Source of the DNA: Neoceratodus forsteri
Lineage: Eukaryota > Chordata > Ceratodontiformes > Ceratodontidae
DNA: 64,000 nt
Direction: 5' to 3'
Assembly: GCA_016271365.2 (NCBI GenBank)
Contig: CM028136.1
Location: 469,772,001 to 469,836,000, forward strand
Made by a program: the position numbers and the translations under genes. Under the pieces are notes generated by a model. That model did not search any database, was not told the DNA's origin, and worked only from the letters and a program-made list of their open reading frames with translations. Below, piece by piece: positions 32,038 through 43,861 of this stretch (positions are counted from its first letter, which is position 1; every line of letters starts with the position of its first letter).

Positions 32038-33525
32038 ATGTTCACCAAAAATCTGGACTCCTTCCTCATTCAGATCCAACAGGATCCAAAATGCTGGCTG
32101 TCTCTCCTATTTACTCTCCTGGTGATAATTTACATAATCAAAATAAATGTCCTTTCCAGGCTATTATACCCTCTCAGGATGATTGGCTGTGTGTTACCAA
32201 ACATCTGGTTCCTTCACCTTAAAGCTGCTGTCTCATCCTTTCTCTGGTGTGGCAAATCATCACCTAGGGCCTACCACAAATTAACTCCTCTGAAAGAACA
32301 GGGTGGACACTTCTCCCTGACTTCAGACTGTACTATCTTGCCATTCATGCAAGTCAATTCTTATGGTGGAGGAAGTATAGGGAGCAAGCGGAGACTCCAA
32401 CTTATCTTTCCCTACTGGAGGTTATGAAAGTTAATCTGTGCAGAAAAGCAAGCATAAAAATGTAAATGCTCTTATTAATATTCTCTATAATAAGCTCCCG
32501 CTACCCTTGAAAACTACACCCATTGGGTGCTCAGTCCTGGTCAGCAAACAACTCCATAGGCTGCTGGGCACAAACCTCAACCATGATCCTGAGCAGCCCT
32601 TTAATGGTAATCCAAACTTCAAAATCCAGCGTAAAACCATTCCTTCCATCTTTTTGGGGGCTGTAAAGTTACACAATCTCAACATGTTAATGGAGGGGAA
32701 CTCCCTAATATCCTACAAAAGGTTTAAAGAGACTATAGCACCTTGTTATATACCGGTCTTCCCCTTTCTCTAAATATAACATATGCTTGCCACTGCGCTA
32801 AGCCCCAGGCCCTAGGAGACTGGGAAGTTTAGCAAATGGAATGAACTGAGGACTCTGGGAAGCAGCTCCATGCCATCTTCTTAATATATAAAAAGCTGTT
32901 AACTCTCAGCACCGCTCAAAATAAAGCCACTTGCTCATACCATCAATTTGAGTCCCTGGAGCTTGCTACTTTAAATAATATAACTACTGTGTGGAAACAT
33001 GTCTACAGGTTTGTTAAATTTGACAGCTTAAGGTTAATGCAATACAAAATCAATCATAACCTATACTACACTACAGTAAAATTGTACAAAATGAGGAAGC
33101 TTAGCTCTGATTTATGCCTCAGATGTAAGAAGGAAAGGGGTACGCTGAAGCATATCCAATGGACTATTCAAAAGCAAAACCCTATGGGATGAGGTTAAGT
33201 CCCAAATAGATCCATTATTAGGACTGGAAAATGCTTTCATACCCCAAATATGTTTGTCTGGGCTCAACCTAGACTCTGTTTTCGTCTTGAGGAAATATCA
33301 TATTTCTCTTATCTCAGCAATAGTGAAAAAGCTTATTCTCAAGCACTGGGTGGATGAGGTAGTGCCTGCATATCAGGAATGGTACAACTTAATCCCAGAG
33401 GTGCTACAAATAAAGAAAATGATCTGTCACATGAGAAACACCCTGGCACTACAATATATTAAAAAAGATGGAGGATGTTGGACGTGCTGGGCACAAACCT
33501 TTGCTATGATCCTGAGCAGCCCTTA
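32038..33525 (+). pseudogene. L1 ORF2, thumb to C-terminal cysteine region
   Basis: Open pieces at 32038-32427 (SRLLYPLRMIGCVLPN, AAVSSFLWCGKSSPRAYHKL, i.e. the FIW-GK-PR block), 32438-32773 and 32989-33192 (RLMQYKINHNLYYT and DLCLRCKKERGTLKHIQW, the C-x2-C ... H C-terminal motif with the last residues lost). The 33254-33526 frame (HISLISAIVKKLILKHWVDE) matches the very end of L1 ORF2. Frameshifted but clearly one domain series. Confidence 0.8.
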
Positions 33526-33534
33526 AAGAGGACA

Positions 33535-33800
33535 TTATTTTTCATATGCAGGAAAAAAATCACACAAAAAAGGATGCCTTCATATAACAAAAAGATTTTG
33601 ACTTAGTTTTTTTCCATTCATTTTTGTATGAAGGCATCCTTTTTCGTATACTTTTTTCATTCATATGAAAAAGGAATGCCTTCATATGGAAAAAGAATCA
33701 GAAAAAAATATAAGTCCAAATTCTTTTTTCATATGAAGCTATACATTTTTATATGAACCAATTTTGTCTTCATATTTCCATCTGAAAAAGAAAATTGTAT
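33535..33800. repeat. CATATGAAAAAGG palindromic repeat, right of L1
   Basis: AAAAAAGGATGCCTTCATAT (33568-33587) pairs with GTATGAAGGCATCCTTTTT (33627-33645). Another CATATGAAAAAGG and TAAGTCCAAATTC follow. CATATG is itself a palindrome, so the segment can fold in several ways. It shares words with 22600-22690. Confidence 0.65.
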
Positions 33801-35172
33801 CACGAAAAAGGATTTCTAAATGTTTAAAAAATACATTTCTGGATAATTTTTCCAGAAACTAAGTGCTGAATCCACCTAATGGGGTCCCGATTAGCAATAT
33901 ACATGTGTTGGTATGTATGCAGCATGTAATTTTTTGTGGGGCTTGAAATTTTGTTTAAAAAAAAAAATGGAAACAAGATGGCGGCCATACGAAAAAATAT
34001 TTTCTCCTCACCAAAAAGGATTACCCCCATATGAACAAACTGTTGTCAGAGCTAACATGGCTGCATAATGCTATTTTAAGGGGATTAGGAACAATCTACA
34101 GGGAAATTGTTTTTATATGAAACCTCAAGCAGCTCAATATTTCTTTCAAACTGCCTGCCAATAACAGTAGTCCCCTGTGATTGCTGGCCCTGTTAAAGTT
34201 AACACATTCTTTGATGTCCTCAGGCACATCCCACCCTTTTACTGCCGGACCCATTGATAAAAAATCATTCCCTGGTGTGCAGTGGCTCCATCATTCTCCA
34301 ATGGCCTGCCATGATAATAAATAATTCCCTTGCTGCAGTGTAAGGTTGGTCTGGTCCAGTGGTATGGAGGAATGTGGCACTGTGTGCCTTGACTCCCACT
34401 ACATCAGTGACCCGAGCTCAGGGACATGCTCAGGTTGCTGAAGGTCAGAGAGAAGACTGAGTGTTAAACCAGATAGCTGTCCTGTCCCTGGGTGGGACGG
34501 CATGTTGACTCGATCTTTGCTTCCCCCAGGTGAAGGCAGTAATCCAAGGGGAGTGGAAATGTGGAAATGGCTAGCACAGGCTACCCACCTACCTCAGTCA
34601 CACTATCACCTGGATGCCTAGATGACTGGTTCAGTTCCAGATGTGAGTGACTGGTTGTGGGGGAGGATCGCCTTCCCCTTCCTGGCCCTATCATGCAGGG
34701 GGGGAGCAATCCATGGGGAACTTTACTCTCAGTGGTCTGGGACAGGGAAATGGCAGACAGGGGAGGCGGGGACAGGACTGACAGCCTGCATAAGTCAACT
34801 AACATGGCAAACATTTTTATGGAGGAGGGAAATGCTGCAGTTTATATGATCTTAACACATATACACAACCCTCCCTTAATGAGGGTTACAGCAAACCTAT
34901 CAAGTATAGGTAATATGCACAGAATTTCATACCAGGGTACTATGGAGCCAGAGGGAGGAGTCTTAAAGAGATGATATTTCTTAGACCTGTTGAATAAGGA
35001 TCCACAGTTCTTAGATAGTTACTAGGAAGGATAAGAAAAGTTAGATATATTGTTATACTTATCTGATGGGGAAGGAGTTCACATTCTGTGAGACTGTGAA
35101 AGTAGGAGAAAAAGGTTAATATGGAGTAAATTCAGTAGTGGGAACAATAGAGAGGATAGATATACAAAAGGT
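33801..35172. other. unassigned sequence
   Basis: No coding match or clear repeat. Includes an A run at 33957-33967 and a G run near 34700. Small ORFs (34581-34974, both strands) are not distinguishable from chance. Confidence 0.3.
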
Positions 35173-35244
35173 GTATAGTATAGTATAGTATAGTATAGTA
35201 TAGTATAGTATAGTATAGTATAGTATAGTATAGTATAGTATAGT
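35173..35244. repeat. (TATAG)n pentanucleotide array
   Basis: About 14 perfect copies of a 5-bp unit, GTATA / TATAG, very uniform and therefore probably recent. Confidence 0.95.
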
Positions 35245-35690
35245 GTAAAAGGTTAAAACAAAATATTGCTTTTGATAGAAAGTTACAGATTAAATGAAGT
35301 AACAGATATAGAGGCATGTTTAATTTAAGTAGCATACTAATATCATTAACTGTTTACCATGAGCATCAAAAACAAAACACAAAATGCAGAATAATGAAAT
35401 GTTCGTAACCAAGTTACTCATGTGTTTTCAGGTTGACTTGCACATTGTTTTTAGTGTGTGGTGTATAATACTTTAAGAGATCTGTATAAATGAGATGCAC
35501 ATTTGTATTTCTCAGACCCACTCACTGAGGAAGGTCCACTGAAGGGTTGAAGCAGTGGGGCTAGTGGATGCACACCAGCATATTGCCAGAAACTAACTAT
35601 GACTCTATGAGTGCTGAACTTTATTTTCTTTTCTTATTAGAGGCTGGCTGCCTTGCGAATGTATCACCTTTTCCCATGCACACCACTCTA
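35245..35690. other. unassigned AT-rich sequence
   Basis: No coding match. The CTGAGGAAGGTCCACTGAAGG stretch at 35525 resembles the 3' part of a retroelement UTR, but too little remains to name it. Confidence 0.25.
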
Positions 35691-36060
35691 CACTATTTAC
35701 ATTGTAGCCACAGCACTAACCACTGACAATCACAGGACTGACCCTTCCACCCCCTACAGTTACAGGACTGTATCCCCCTCTGACAGTCACATGACTGAAA
35801 GCTTTCACTGTACATCACAGCACTGAGCACCCACCCCTGACAGTCACAGAACAGATCCCTATTCCCAACGGTCACAGCAATACACCCCACCACCATCACA
35901 GCACTGTCCCATACCCCCTAAAGTCAAATAGATGACACTCTTCACAGGCAGTTACAGCAGTAATCCCCACCCCTAACAGCCACAGCATTGTACCTTAGTC
36001 ACTTCACTGAAGACCACCCCACATAGCTGGGACTGACCCCCCGAACAGTCACTTAGTTTG
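35690..36060. repeat. degenerate C-rich tandem array 1
   Basis: Repeated word CAGTCACAGCACTGACCCC in many variants with a spacing of roughly 30 bp. At least nine recognisable units. It lies directly inside the transposon end at 36143-36158 and may be the arm of a third member of the E2/E3 family. Confidence 0.6.
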
Positions 36061-36091
36061 GCGCCATATGTCTTTTAAATAGTGGACATAG

Positions 36092-36532
36092 GTGCAAAAC
36101 CCAGTTTGCTCAGGTAAACTAGGACCTGCACCTGGGAAAACATTTGAATATCAGGCCCTAACTGATATACTCTCCTTCAACATCAGCAGGACTCAATACC
36201 AAACTGGCAGAGAGTCTTGGAGGGTTACCATGGCTGATGAGAGACTATGGAAAGGGGACTGGGATGATGAACCTTCCCCTCCAGTCTTCCCCATGGAGGG
36301 AATAAATGGCTATTATGAAGGTCCAAATTTAGTCCCGAGGATGGTGGATGCTGTTGCTAGGTGGCTGGGGGCAATATGGTACTTTTTGTTGATGCAGGGC
36401 CTGCAGAAAATGGGGCGCCATTCTGGCCTATCAGTTGATATTTTCCACTCATTTTCATGCCCACCTATTTCTTCTAACACAGAGGATAGTCTAGTCAGAC
36501 CTCTACATACAGATCATGCTGAGTATCTCTGA
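36092..36532 (+). other. unrecognised open reading frame, 146 codons
   Basis: Open from 36092 to 36532. The first 22 or so codons lie across the transposon end at 36143-36158, so a natural start would be the Met at 36230 (MADERLWKGDWDDEPSPP). The remainder is acidic, then a mixed region with WYFLLMQ. No domain was recognised. Downstream frames (to about 36725) include HFSEHLMTHSQDADDVTPA. Probably part of an unknown retroelement gag, but this is a guess. Confidence 0.25.
36143..36158 (-). repeat. transposon end resembling E2/E3 termini
   Basis: TTTGAATATCAGGCCC reads in reverse GGGCCTGATATTCAAA, close to the E3 terminus GGGCTGGATATTCAAA at 55070. No matching left end was found upstream. Confidence 0.5.
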
Positions 36533-36735
36533 CCTCTACACCACTGAATGATATCATTAAACCTGCTGACAAGTTTATACATTTTTTAACTGACTTGAAT
36601 GGAGCAAGCTGACCCTCAGGCCACTGGCATTTTTTCACAAAAGGACACACTGGCTAAAGTTAATCATTTCAGTGAGCATTTAATGACACATTCCCAAGAT
36701 GCAGATGATGTAACCCCAGCCAGATATAATTAATA

Positions 36736-36736
36736 T

Positions 36737-36791
<55 letters not shown>

Positions 36792-36800
36792 TATATATAT
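36736..36800. repeat. (ATAG)n then (AT)n microsatellite
   Basis: About 13 GATA units running into an AT dinucleotide tract. Confidence 0.95.
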
Positions 36801-36959
36801 AAATCTCACTGGACAATTTGTTGTATCAAAGCCTATTAAACAGATACACTTCGATAAATAAATTAAAAAAACAACTGGGAAGACACCTTAGGTGCTTTAC
36901 CGATAGAACACACCTTCTTGAGAATAAATGGAACTTTGTGCCCCAATCTGAATAATTAA

Positions 36960-37615
36960 CTAGCCTACAGCTCAGACACTAGTCTCACCTCCTCCCTCTA
37001 CCCAAGACACTAGCCTTCCCTCCCTCCACAGACCCCTCTGACACTAGCCCCTTCCTTCCACAGCACCTGGCACTAGTATGTTTCCCTTACAGCCTCCATG
37101 ACAGTAGCCCACTTGAATGTACACCCTGCACAGTCCCCAAAAGTTTTACAGCCCCCATCACCCCAGACAATAACCCCCTCCCTCCACCTCCTGACACAAC
37201 CCAGCCACACCAACCCTCACCACTTTCATCACAGTTCATCTGAACACCCATCCTTCTCTAAGTACTCCACTTTCTAATCTCTGTGGATATCACCTCCTTC
37301 CTGTCCCTTGACTACCAGAAGTCACACCCCTTCCTCATTAGCCATTCAAGAATCATCCATACCCTTAATGCACACCTTCTCTGCAAGGTCCTCCTGGACA
37401 CCATCTACTCAGACACCAGAGGCATGCATACACCCTTCCTTCTACACTTTTCCTCCATGTGCCATAACACTAGCTCCCTCCCTCTCTCCAAAGCCTCTGA
37501 CTGCAGCTTACCCACCTTCCAAAGTCTCAAACACTAGCACCTCCCTTCCCCAGACACTAGCCCTCCAGCCACTGGCACTAACCTCACCTCCTTTGTTGGG
37601 GTCAGAAATGTCACT
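36960..37615. repeat. degenerate C-rich tandem array 2
   Basis: Recurring GACACTAGCCCCCTCCCTCC variants about every 30-35 bp, loosest in the middle. Similar in base composition to array 1 at 35690. Frames through it are open on two strands because of low complexity. Confidence 0.55.
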
Positions 37616-40600
37616 GTCCCACTAGCAAATGTTAATAGATTTTTTATACAGTTATTAAGAGTTTCCTTTAGGTAGCCCTGCAGGCATGTGTTGGAGAGGG
37701 TAACACTATGATAAGTACATCAACTGGCACAGTGGAAAATTATGTGGGAATTTTCCCCAGTCACTAGCCCTGCTGGCTAGAGGATGCAAAACTCAGTTTT
37801 GACCCCTAAATTTAATATGACTTACCAGCTCTGTATAAGTCACAGTGCACAGAGTTGGGTTGTTTTGGGTTTGGGATAATCTGGTAGAACCTAAAAAGAA
37901 AGCACAGAGAAGGTTCTGGAGAAGCAAAGGGTCTATGGTACTAGAGGAGAGGTGATAGTAGTCAGAATTAAACAAGATACTTATCTGAAAAGTAGACAGC
38001 CAACATCTGGCCAGACCTATGGAAATAAAGGCAAAACTAGGTAAGTATGAGGTATTATTATTATTATAATAATAGCGTGAGTAGAGATAGGGAGCAGAGG
38101 GATACAAAGTGTACTATACAGCATAGAAGTAAGTTGAAAAGATAGTTAAAGATCATTTCTCTACTATAACAACAAACTTTAAAACACTAGATTTATACCA
38201 ATTGTGTTTTAACTTTGTTTTCTACTTATTTTTCCCAATGCTGTTGGTTTACTAAATACTGTAGGTAAAGCAGCACTTTTTTCACTTAGTTTTTCAACAT
38301 GTATCTTACTCTCCCCTGCTAACCACACTGTTGCTGTTTGTGATATCACAGTCTGTCATGGTGAGCACTAAAAACTCAAGGCACTGTGAGGTTAACAGGG
38401 GAGAGGCAAATGTTATCTATACGGAGTTATCAGATGGACTGTCAAGATGTACTGAAAATCTTGGAAAGGAACATTGACAATTAAAAAAAAGTATATTTTC
38501 TTCTAAACTGTAAACAGCAGGATCTTATGATAAATCATGTACTGAACTGTAGAGTTGCTCTTTAACTCAAGATAAGAGCAACAGAGATATGGTGATAGAG
38601 GACAACATAAAACCAAACAAACAAAAAGCAGCAAATTCCTGCAGTAATCTTTGTTACCCCCCATAACACCCAGTCATGTTCTCTGACACAGTCAGCTGAT
38701 CAAACCATCCCATTCTAAAAACTTAAAATCCTTACTGGCCCACACACCATTCATGTCAGACAGACTGACTGAAAGCTGCATTTTCGGAGTACTGGCCTAT
38801 GTGTCTCAGTGCAGAGCAGACCTCAACCAGATGATTCAGCACTCCCCCATTTTCAACATTGACAACACAAAATACTCTCCCTCATAGCCCTAGCTACACC
38901 AACTGCACATGTAGCACTCACTGCAGCCTCCCCTTTGCCTACTTCCGTGCAACCTTCACTTCTATCATGCATCTGATGACCTCTTTAGTTAACTACTGGG
39001 GTTGCTATGGGAGTTGGAAGGCAAATCCTTCCTCCCCATGCTGCCAACAATTGGGGGCCCAGGCTTACTCTCAAATTTAGGTTGACCTCGTGCTGCAGTG
39101 TCTCTGGGCTATTGAGGCAGCCTGTAACTAACCCATTTAAATATTTTCAATTTATCTTTAAAAGAACTATAGTAATGAGTAGTAATATACCAATCTACAT
39201 ACCTGTAAGTATAGTTCTACTGTTGTCAGTCCTTTCACATTTACACTGTGGCAAAGGGAGGTTTAGGCTTTGGGTGTGCCACTCACTGGTGCAGCAGTTG
39301 AAATGGGAAAGAAAAGGAACCTGAAATGATAAAAAAAAGCTTTTTAAGGGTAGATATGAAAGGAGCAAGATCCTGCATGGAAGGCATATACCATCAGATG
39401 GATACAGGACTTAGGGTGAAGGAATGTAGGTGATGCACTATGGGAGACTGAGATCTGGGTGGCTGAGACTTCAATACAGCGGCAACTGTGGGTGGACAGG
39501 AAAGTGGGGCCCCAACTGAGGTCCATCCTCTTAACTGCAGGCTGGGGATGTTTATATTTATTTAAGGGGGGGGTGGTGATGAAGCCCACCTGCAATGGGA
39601 CCAACATGCAGTTTGACTGGCAAGGTGCACAATGCAATTACCGGGCATGCATCTTGCTGTTGCCTGTTTTCCTGTGCACTGATCACCTTCATCCTTTGTT
39701 TTCACCCTATTGTGGGTATCCCTATGTGAGGGGCAACAGCTCAGCACTATGACATGTTGCACTTTACTCCCCCAACACTGCTCTAAGCAGAGACCATGTG
39801 ATAGACTGAGGTCATGTGGTCACTGCTTCACAGCTGCTAGCAGTTCTGTGCTGGTTAATGGTACCCCACCTACCTCCAAACACATGGCTGTGGTATGACC
39901 AAATGCTTAGGTCTAAACACCTCTGACACTGTGGGGCTACATAGAAGTGATGGAGAGGCCCCAGCACAATGTTTTATTGTCCTGTCCAATCACCACCACC
40001 ACCACCACCCAGAAAAATACAGACACTTAATCAGCTAGTCACTACATCAGTGCCTGAATGCATCATGAAATATCAGTATCGCTGATGATGACTATAGTTG
40101 CCAGGAGAGGGGAAGGCTGAAAATGCAGAGACATGAGACATCCCCAGCAGCACAACACTACAAGGCAACTGGGAGGGTTGGAGAGCCCCTGTAGATTCTC
40201 AGGACTCTGTGTTTGGGCCTAAGAAAAAGTAAATGCTGAAAAGTTCCCTGGGTAGCCTAAAGTAAGTTCTTAAGTCATTCACCCTCTTCCCAATGCAATC
40301 ATTTCTCGCCATCCACCACAATCTTTTTCTGTTGTTGTTGTTAAATAGGTTTGGTTCCCTGGCACTGCATGCCAGAAGTCAAGGATACCTCTAAACCCAC
40401 ATAAGTCCCCATAGTTTTTTGACCAGTATGTCAATGGTGGGTCCCTTCCCCTCATCTTCTGACTTCTGATCTATAAATATAGGGAGGGAGCATTAGTATG
40501 TAAGTCAATGCTATGTTAAGTCTTCACCCTCCCACAGTGCACCTGTTCCATTAAAGTTCAAAGACCATGTGCACAGCAATGTGTGCCTGTGGGGTAACCA

Positions 40601-41286
40601 CCTTGAACAAAAGTATTCCGATTTTTGCAACTTGGCATTTTCTGTAGGTTAGTACATCATGCTGTTCTGCACATCTATTCTTCCTTTCTTTTGTGTACAG
40701 CTACCTATCCTGTGGTCACCTGCTCCATTAATGCATAGTAGTAGTAACATGGATCACCTGACAGGGGAGGGCAGAGCAGTCTGCACACTGATGATGCTGT
40801 GATGAAGACTACACCCCCTTCCAGATTCTGCACATGCTTGTGCCACACTATAGCATCTAGTACCTTAAAGAAGTTAGCAAGCTGTGAGACACAGCACTGA
40901 AGTTAGCCAGAAGGTGATTTTCCTAAATTGGAACCAGGGGAGCATGACTGAAATAAAACTGGGGTACTGAACAGCCAAGGTTACTTGGAGACAGTTTATG
41001 TTTTAAAGACAGCTTTATTCCCCATCTGGTGCTGCACGTCCAGTCATCTGGCTTCAGGGCTAACCCCAATGGTGGAACTGACCCTGTCTGCTATTAGCAC
41101 CATCTGTGGCTGGCATATATCCCATTGTGGGTGCCATGTGGGGGCATTCATGAATGTGCATTCAAAAACTCAGCTACTGTAGCTTACCTAATTGAGTATC
41201 TAGGTGCTAGGCTACTTTCATGCACTCAAAGGGACAGCAATCTCAGCTTCACCACGCAATCTGCCAAATGTAAAATATTAAGTCTT
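37616..41286. other. unassigned sequence
   Basis: No coding match was found. Small structures only: a ~100-bp hairpin at 38310-38408 (ACTCTCCCCTGCTAACC with GGTTAACAGGGGAGAG), a TTA run at 38054-38072, a G run at 39566-39575 and a (CAC)n run at 39989-40010. The AATATAGGGAGGGAG and similar islands do not form arrays. Confidence 0.35.
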
Positions 41287-41730
41287 AGGCATCACAATTC
41301 TGTGTGCAAAATCAACTTTATGAGAAGCAAAACAATTTACAACCACCTGCAGCTGTGGACCTAGTAAGACATCTCGACCCGTTTTACAGGGGAATGCATC
41401 ATCAGGAGGGTGACAAAGCAGTAGTCCTACAAAATCAGTGACACATCTTACCTGAGTTATGGGCAGTTGTGAATTGTTCTGTATCATATAAAGCAGATTT
41501 TGCACACAGAGTTGTGGCACTTTTCTGCAGTGCTGATCACCAGAGGTGAATCTAGAATTTTTTCAAGGGGGCAACTGTACCCCAGGTGAGGTGTCTTACC
41601 TGAGTTGTGGGCAGTTGTGTATTGTTCTGCACAATATAAAGCAGATTTTGTGCACATAACTGTGATGATTTTCTGCACTGCTGATCACCAGGGGTGCCTC
41701 TAGAATTTTTTCAAGGGGGCAACTCTTCCC
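41287..41730. repeat. 148-bp tandem duplication with an inverted third copy
   Basis: Two direct copies start at 41448 and 41596 (TTACCTGAGTTATGGGCAG; GCAGATTTTGCACACAGAG; CTAGAATTTTTTCAAGGGGG). A partial third copy lies in inverted orientation at 41287-41365, so 41287-41540 can fold back around about 41400. No coding content. Confidence 0.75.
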
Positions 41731-43030
41731 CAAAATGTAAAATATTGCCATTTAAAGCTAAGATTAGGTTTAAACAGATTTTTGCTGGACTAATAAAGTT
41801 GTGGGTGCTACCTGGATACATAACTGGATTCACCGGTACTGACCACCCCTATGTATTTGCTTTCCAGTGCCCACCTCTCATTTTGCAGCTTGCTCCCTCA
41901 AGGTCTGTCCCAGCCTACAGATCACTGCTGGAATCCTCAGTCTTTTTTCCTTCTAATCCCACCAACACATCATCTCTCCTCTGCATTCCCTGAAAAGTAT
42001 ATCATCCCTGAATCATCATCACCACCCCCAGCACTATCCTACTACTATTTAAGCAATTATTACTGCAAACTGTATTGAAAGGTATTTGATTTATCCAGTT
42101 CTCCACCGTGAAAAGTTTTGAGAAAGCAGAGGATTACATTATTAAACTTCTGAAAGACAAACTTGTTTTGAATCATAAAAGGAAGCTATGTCAATATGTA
42201 TAAACATTAATCTGAATTTACCTGGAGCTGTGTAAACAAACTATGAGCAGTTTAGCAGTTTATCCCTCATTCTGCAGCATTTCACTTGTAATCTTATACT
42301 TCATGACCACCGAAAATTGATCATCTGCCTTTGGCTTAGAGTTCCCTGGGGTCCTAGTGCCAGTCAAATAATCAACTGACAGCAGAATAAACTTTGACAT
42401 TGGTGATCATATCCTGTGTTTTTAAAAACTCTACAGAACTATTTCTTCAGTGCTTCTGCAAGGGGGGTGGAGAGGGGGGTTGTGAGGTCTAGCAGAGGGA
42501 AAGGCAGTGGAAAACTAATGCTATGCTGATGACTAATCACTGAGAAAGTACACACAATAGCTGTCCTGCTGCAAGCCCTTCTTCTAATCTACTTCATAGC
42601 AAAAAGACAGCATGGCTTTGCCATGCAGCCTTAAAAAGGATCCTTTTTCATATGGACCAAATTATTTTTTCATTCCAAGCAGCTATACAAAAGACTGTAC
42701 TGAGCATGCTCAGAATTGAAATTTCAAAATATAATAACGTTAGTATGGATTAATATTTGTTCACCAAACCAGTGAAAGTCACATCTGTGGGCCAAGCCCT
42801 TTCTACCTTGAAAATTTCAGACCAACATTCCACACCATCTGTGTGCAAGTTGATGACAAAAAAACCAGAGCAAAAAAATAGCAATTTTTGGTTTTTTTTA
42901 TTAGTCACATTTTGGAATCTGCACATCCGACTGGAACAAAACTTGGCACATCAAAAGATCTCCCCCAAAACTGAGCATGCAATATGTCATTCAAATCTGT
43001 TGAACAGATGCTAAGATATTAGCATGCATG
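41731..43030. other. unassigned sequence
   Basis: No coding match. A CATATG/GGATCCTTTTT word at 42635-42660 echoes the repeats at 22600 and 33535. The 42750-43020 stretch (with TTTTGGTTTTTTT) contains no recognisable element. Confidence 0.3.
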
Positions 43031-43860
43031 GTTAGAGTTTTAACACAAAGACCAGGTGTACCAATAACCCAGGTGGCACAGAAAGAAATTGGACTGTGCA
43101 TTCCTGTGTTTGTTAGCTGTGTCAGCAGTGGGGAGCAGGTTGCTCTTGGTGACCAGAGAAAGAAGAGTGAAGAGCTGCGTGGAGCTGTGGTTGCAGTTGG
43201 CAGTGGGGTCAAGGTTGGTGATCAGAGGAAGGAGAGCTGATCTGTTTGGAGCTGAACTAGCAAGGGGCGCAGGTGACAGTCCAGCAACTGAAGCAGGGAT
43301 GGATGGACGGTCAACCACAGACAGTGGTGTAGGATCAGACCAACCAGGAAGAGAGGTACTAAGGCAGTAGGCTTTAAAAATAGACAGCCAGACTGATAGA
43401 AGGACTAAAAGTGGGAGCAAGGAACATCCTGAGCTAAAGAAATCACTGCAAGGACCTGGTTTGCAGCAAAGGAACTGAGTTCTGCATTTCTTCACAGGGG
43501 ACTTGGAATTCAACCTTGGTGGATATGGGAAATTGACACAGACACTAAGAAATCCTTCACAAAACAGTTGAAATTGAGGTGAAATGAACTGGGTTGAGAC
43601 TACTGGCACTGGAGGTGCAGGGAACTTGATCTTGGACTACTGATGCTGGAGGTGCTAGGGATTTGGACTTGATTTGAGGTGAAATAAACTGGGTCGGGAC
43701 TACTGATGCTGCAGGTGCTGAGAACTTGATCTTGGACTCCTGATGCTGGAGGTGCAGGGGATTTGGACTTGAACTTGATGACTTGGACTTGAATGTGGTG
43801 GCTATGGTTATTAATTCTTGATGCCTATAGTTTGCACATGCTTTATTATTTCTAAAAAGT
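43030..43860 (+). mobile_element. CR1 5' untranslated region (inferred)
   Basis: Lies just upstream of a CR1 ORF1 in the same orientation, with no other recognised element between. Its second half holds a ~99-bp tandem duplication (43574-43775). The real 5' end of the CR1 could not be located. The region may carry the internal promoter, but no motif proves that. Confidence 0.45.
43574..43775. repeat. ~99-bp tandem duplication in CR1 leader
   Basis: TTGAGGTGAAATGAACTGGG at 43574 and its near copy at 43673 start two units. Inside each unit a shorter word (TACTGATGCTGGAGGTGC) is also doubled at about 35-40 bp spacing. Confidence 0.8.
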
Positions 43861-43861
43861 C

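Larger units (their letters stand above)
22690..33530 (+). mobile_element. L1-like LINE, two ORFs, with nested insertions
   Basis: ORF1 pieces (22985-23193 and 24686-25190) and ORF2 pieces (26929-28766 and 31560-33520) lie in the right order on the plus strand, so they belong to one element. It has been expanded by a fold-back in ORF1 and by L2 plus other repeats in ORF2. Both flanks carry the CATATGAAAAAGG repeat. Without insertions the element would be roughly 6-7 kb, normal for L1. Multiple stops show it is dead. Confidence 0.75.

Noticed and set aside
35690..37615. CRISPR-like array
   Set aside because: Units are degenerate with no constant spacer length, and the sequence is vertebrate.
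38310..38408. Hairpin as a structured RNA gene
   Set aside because: Stem only about 20 bp at the ends with a mismatched interior, and no promoter elements.
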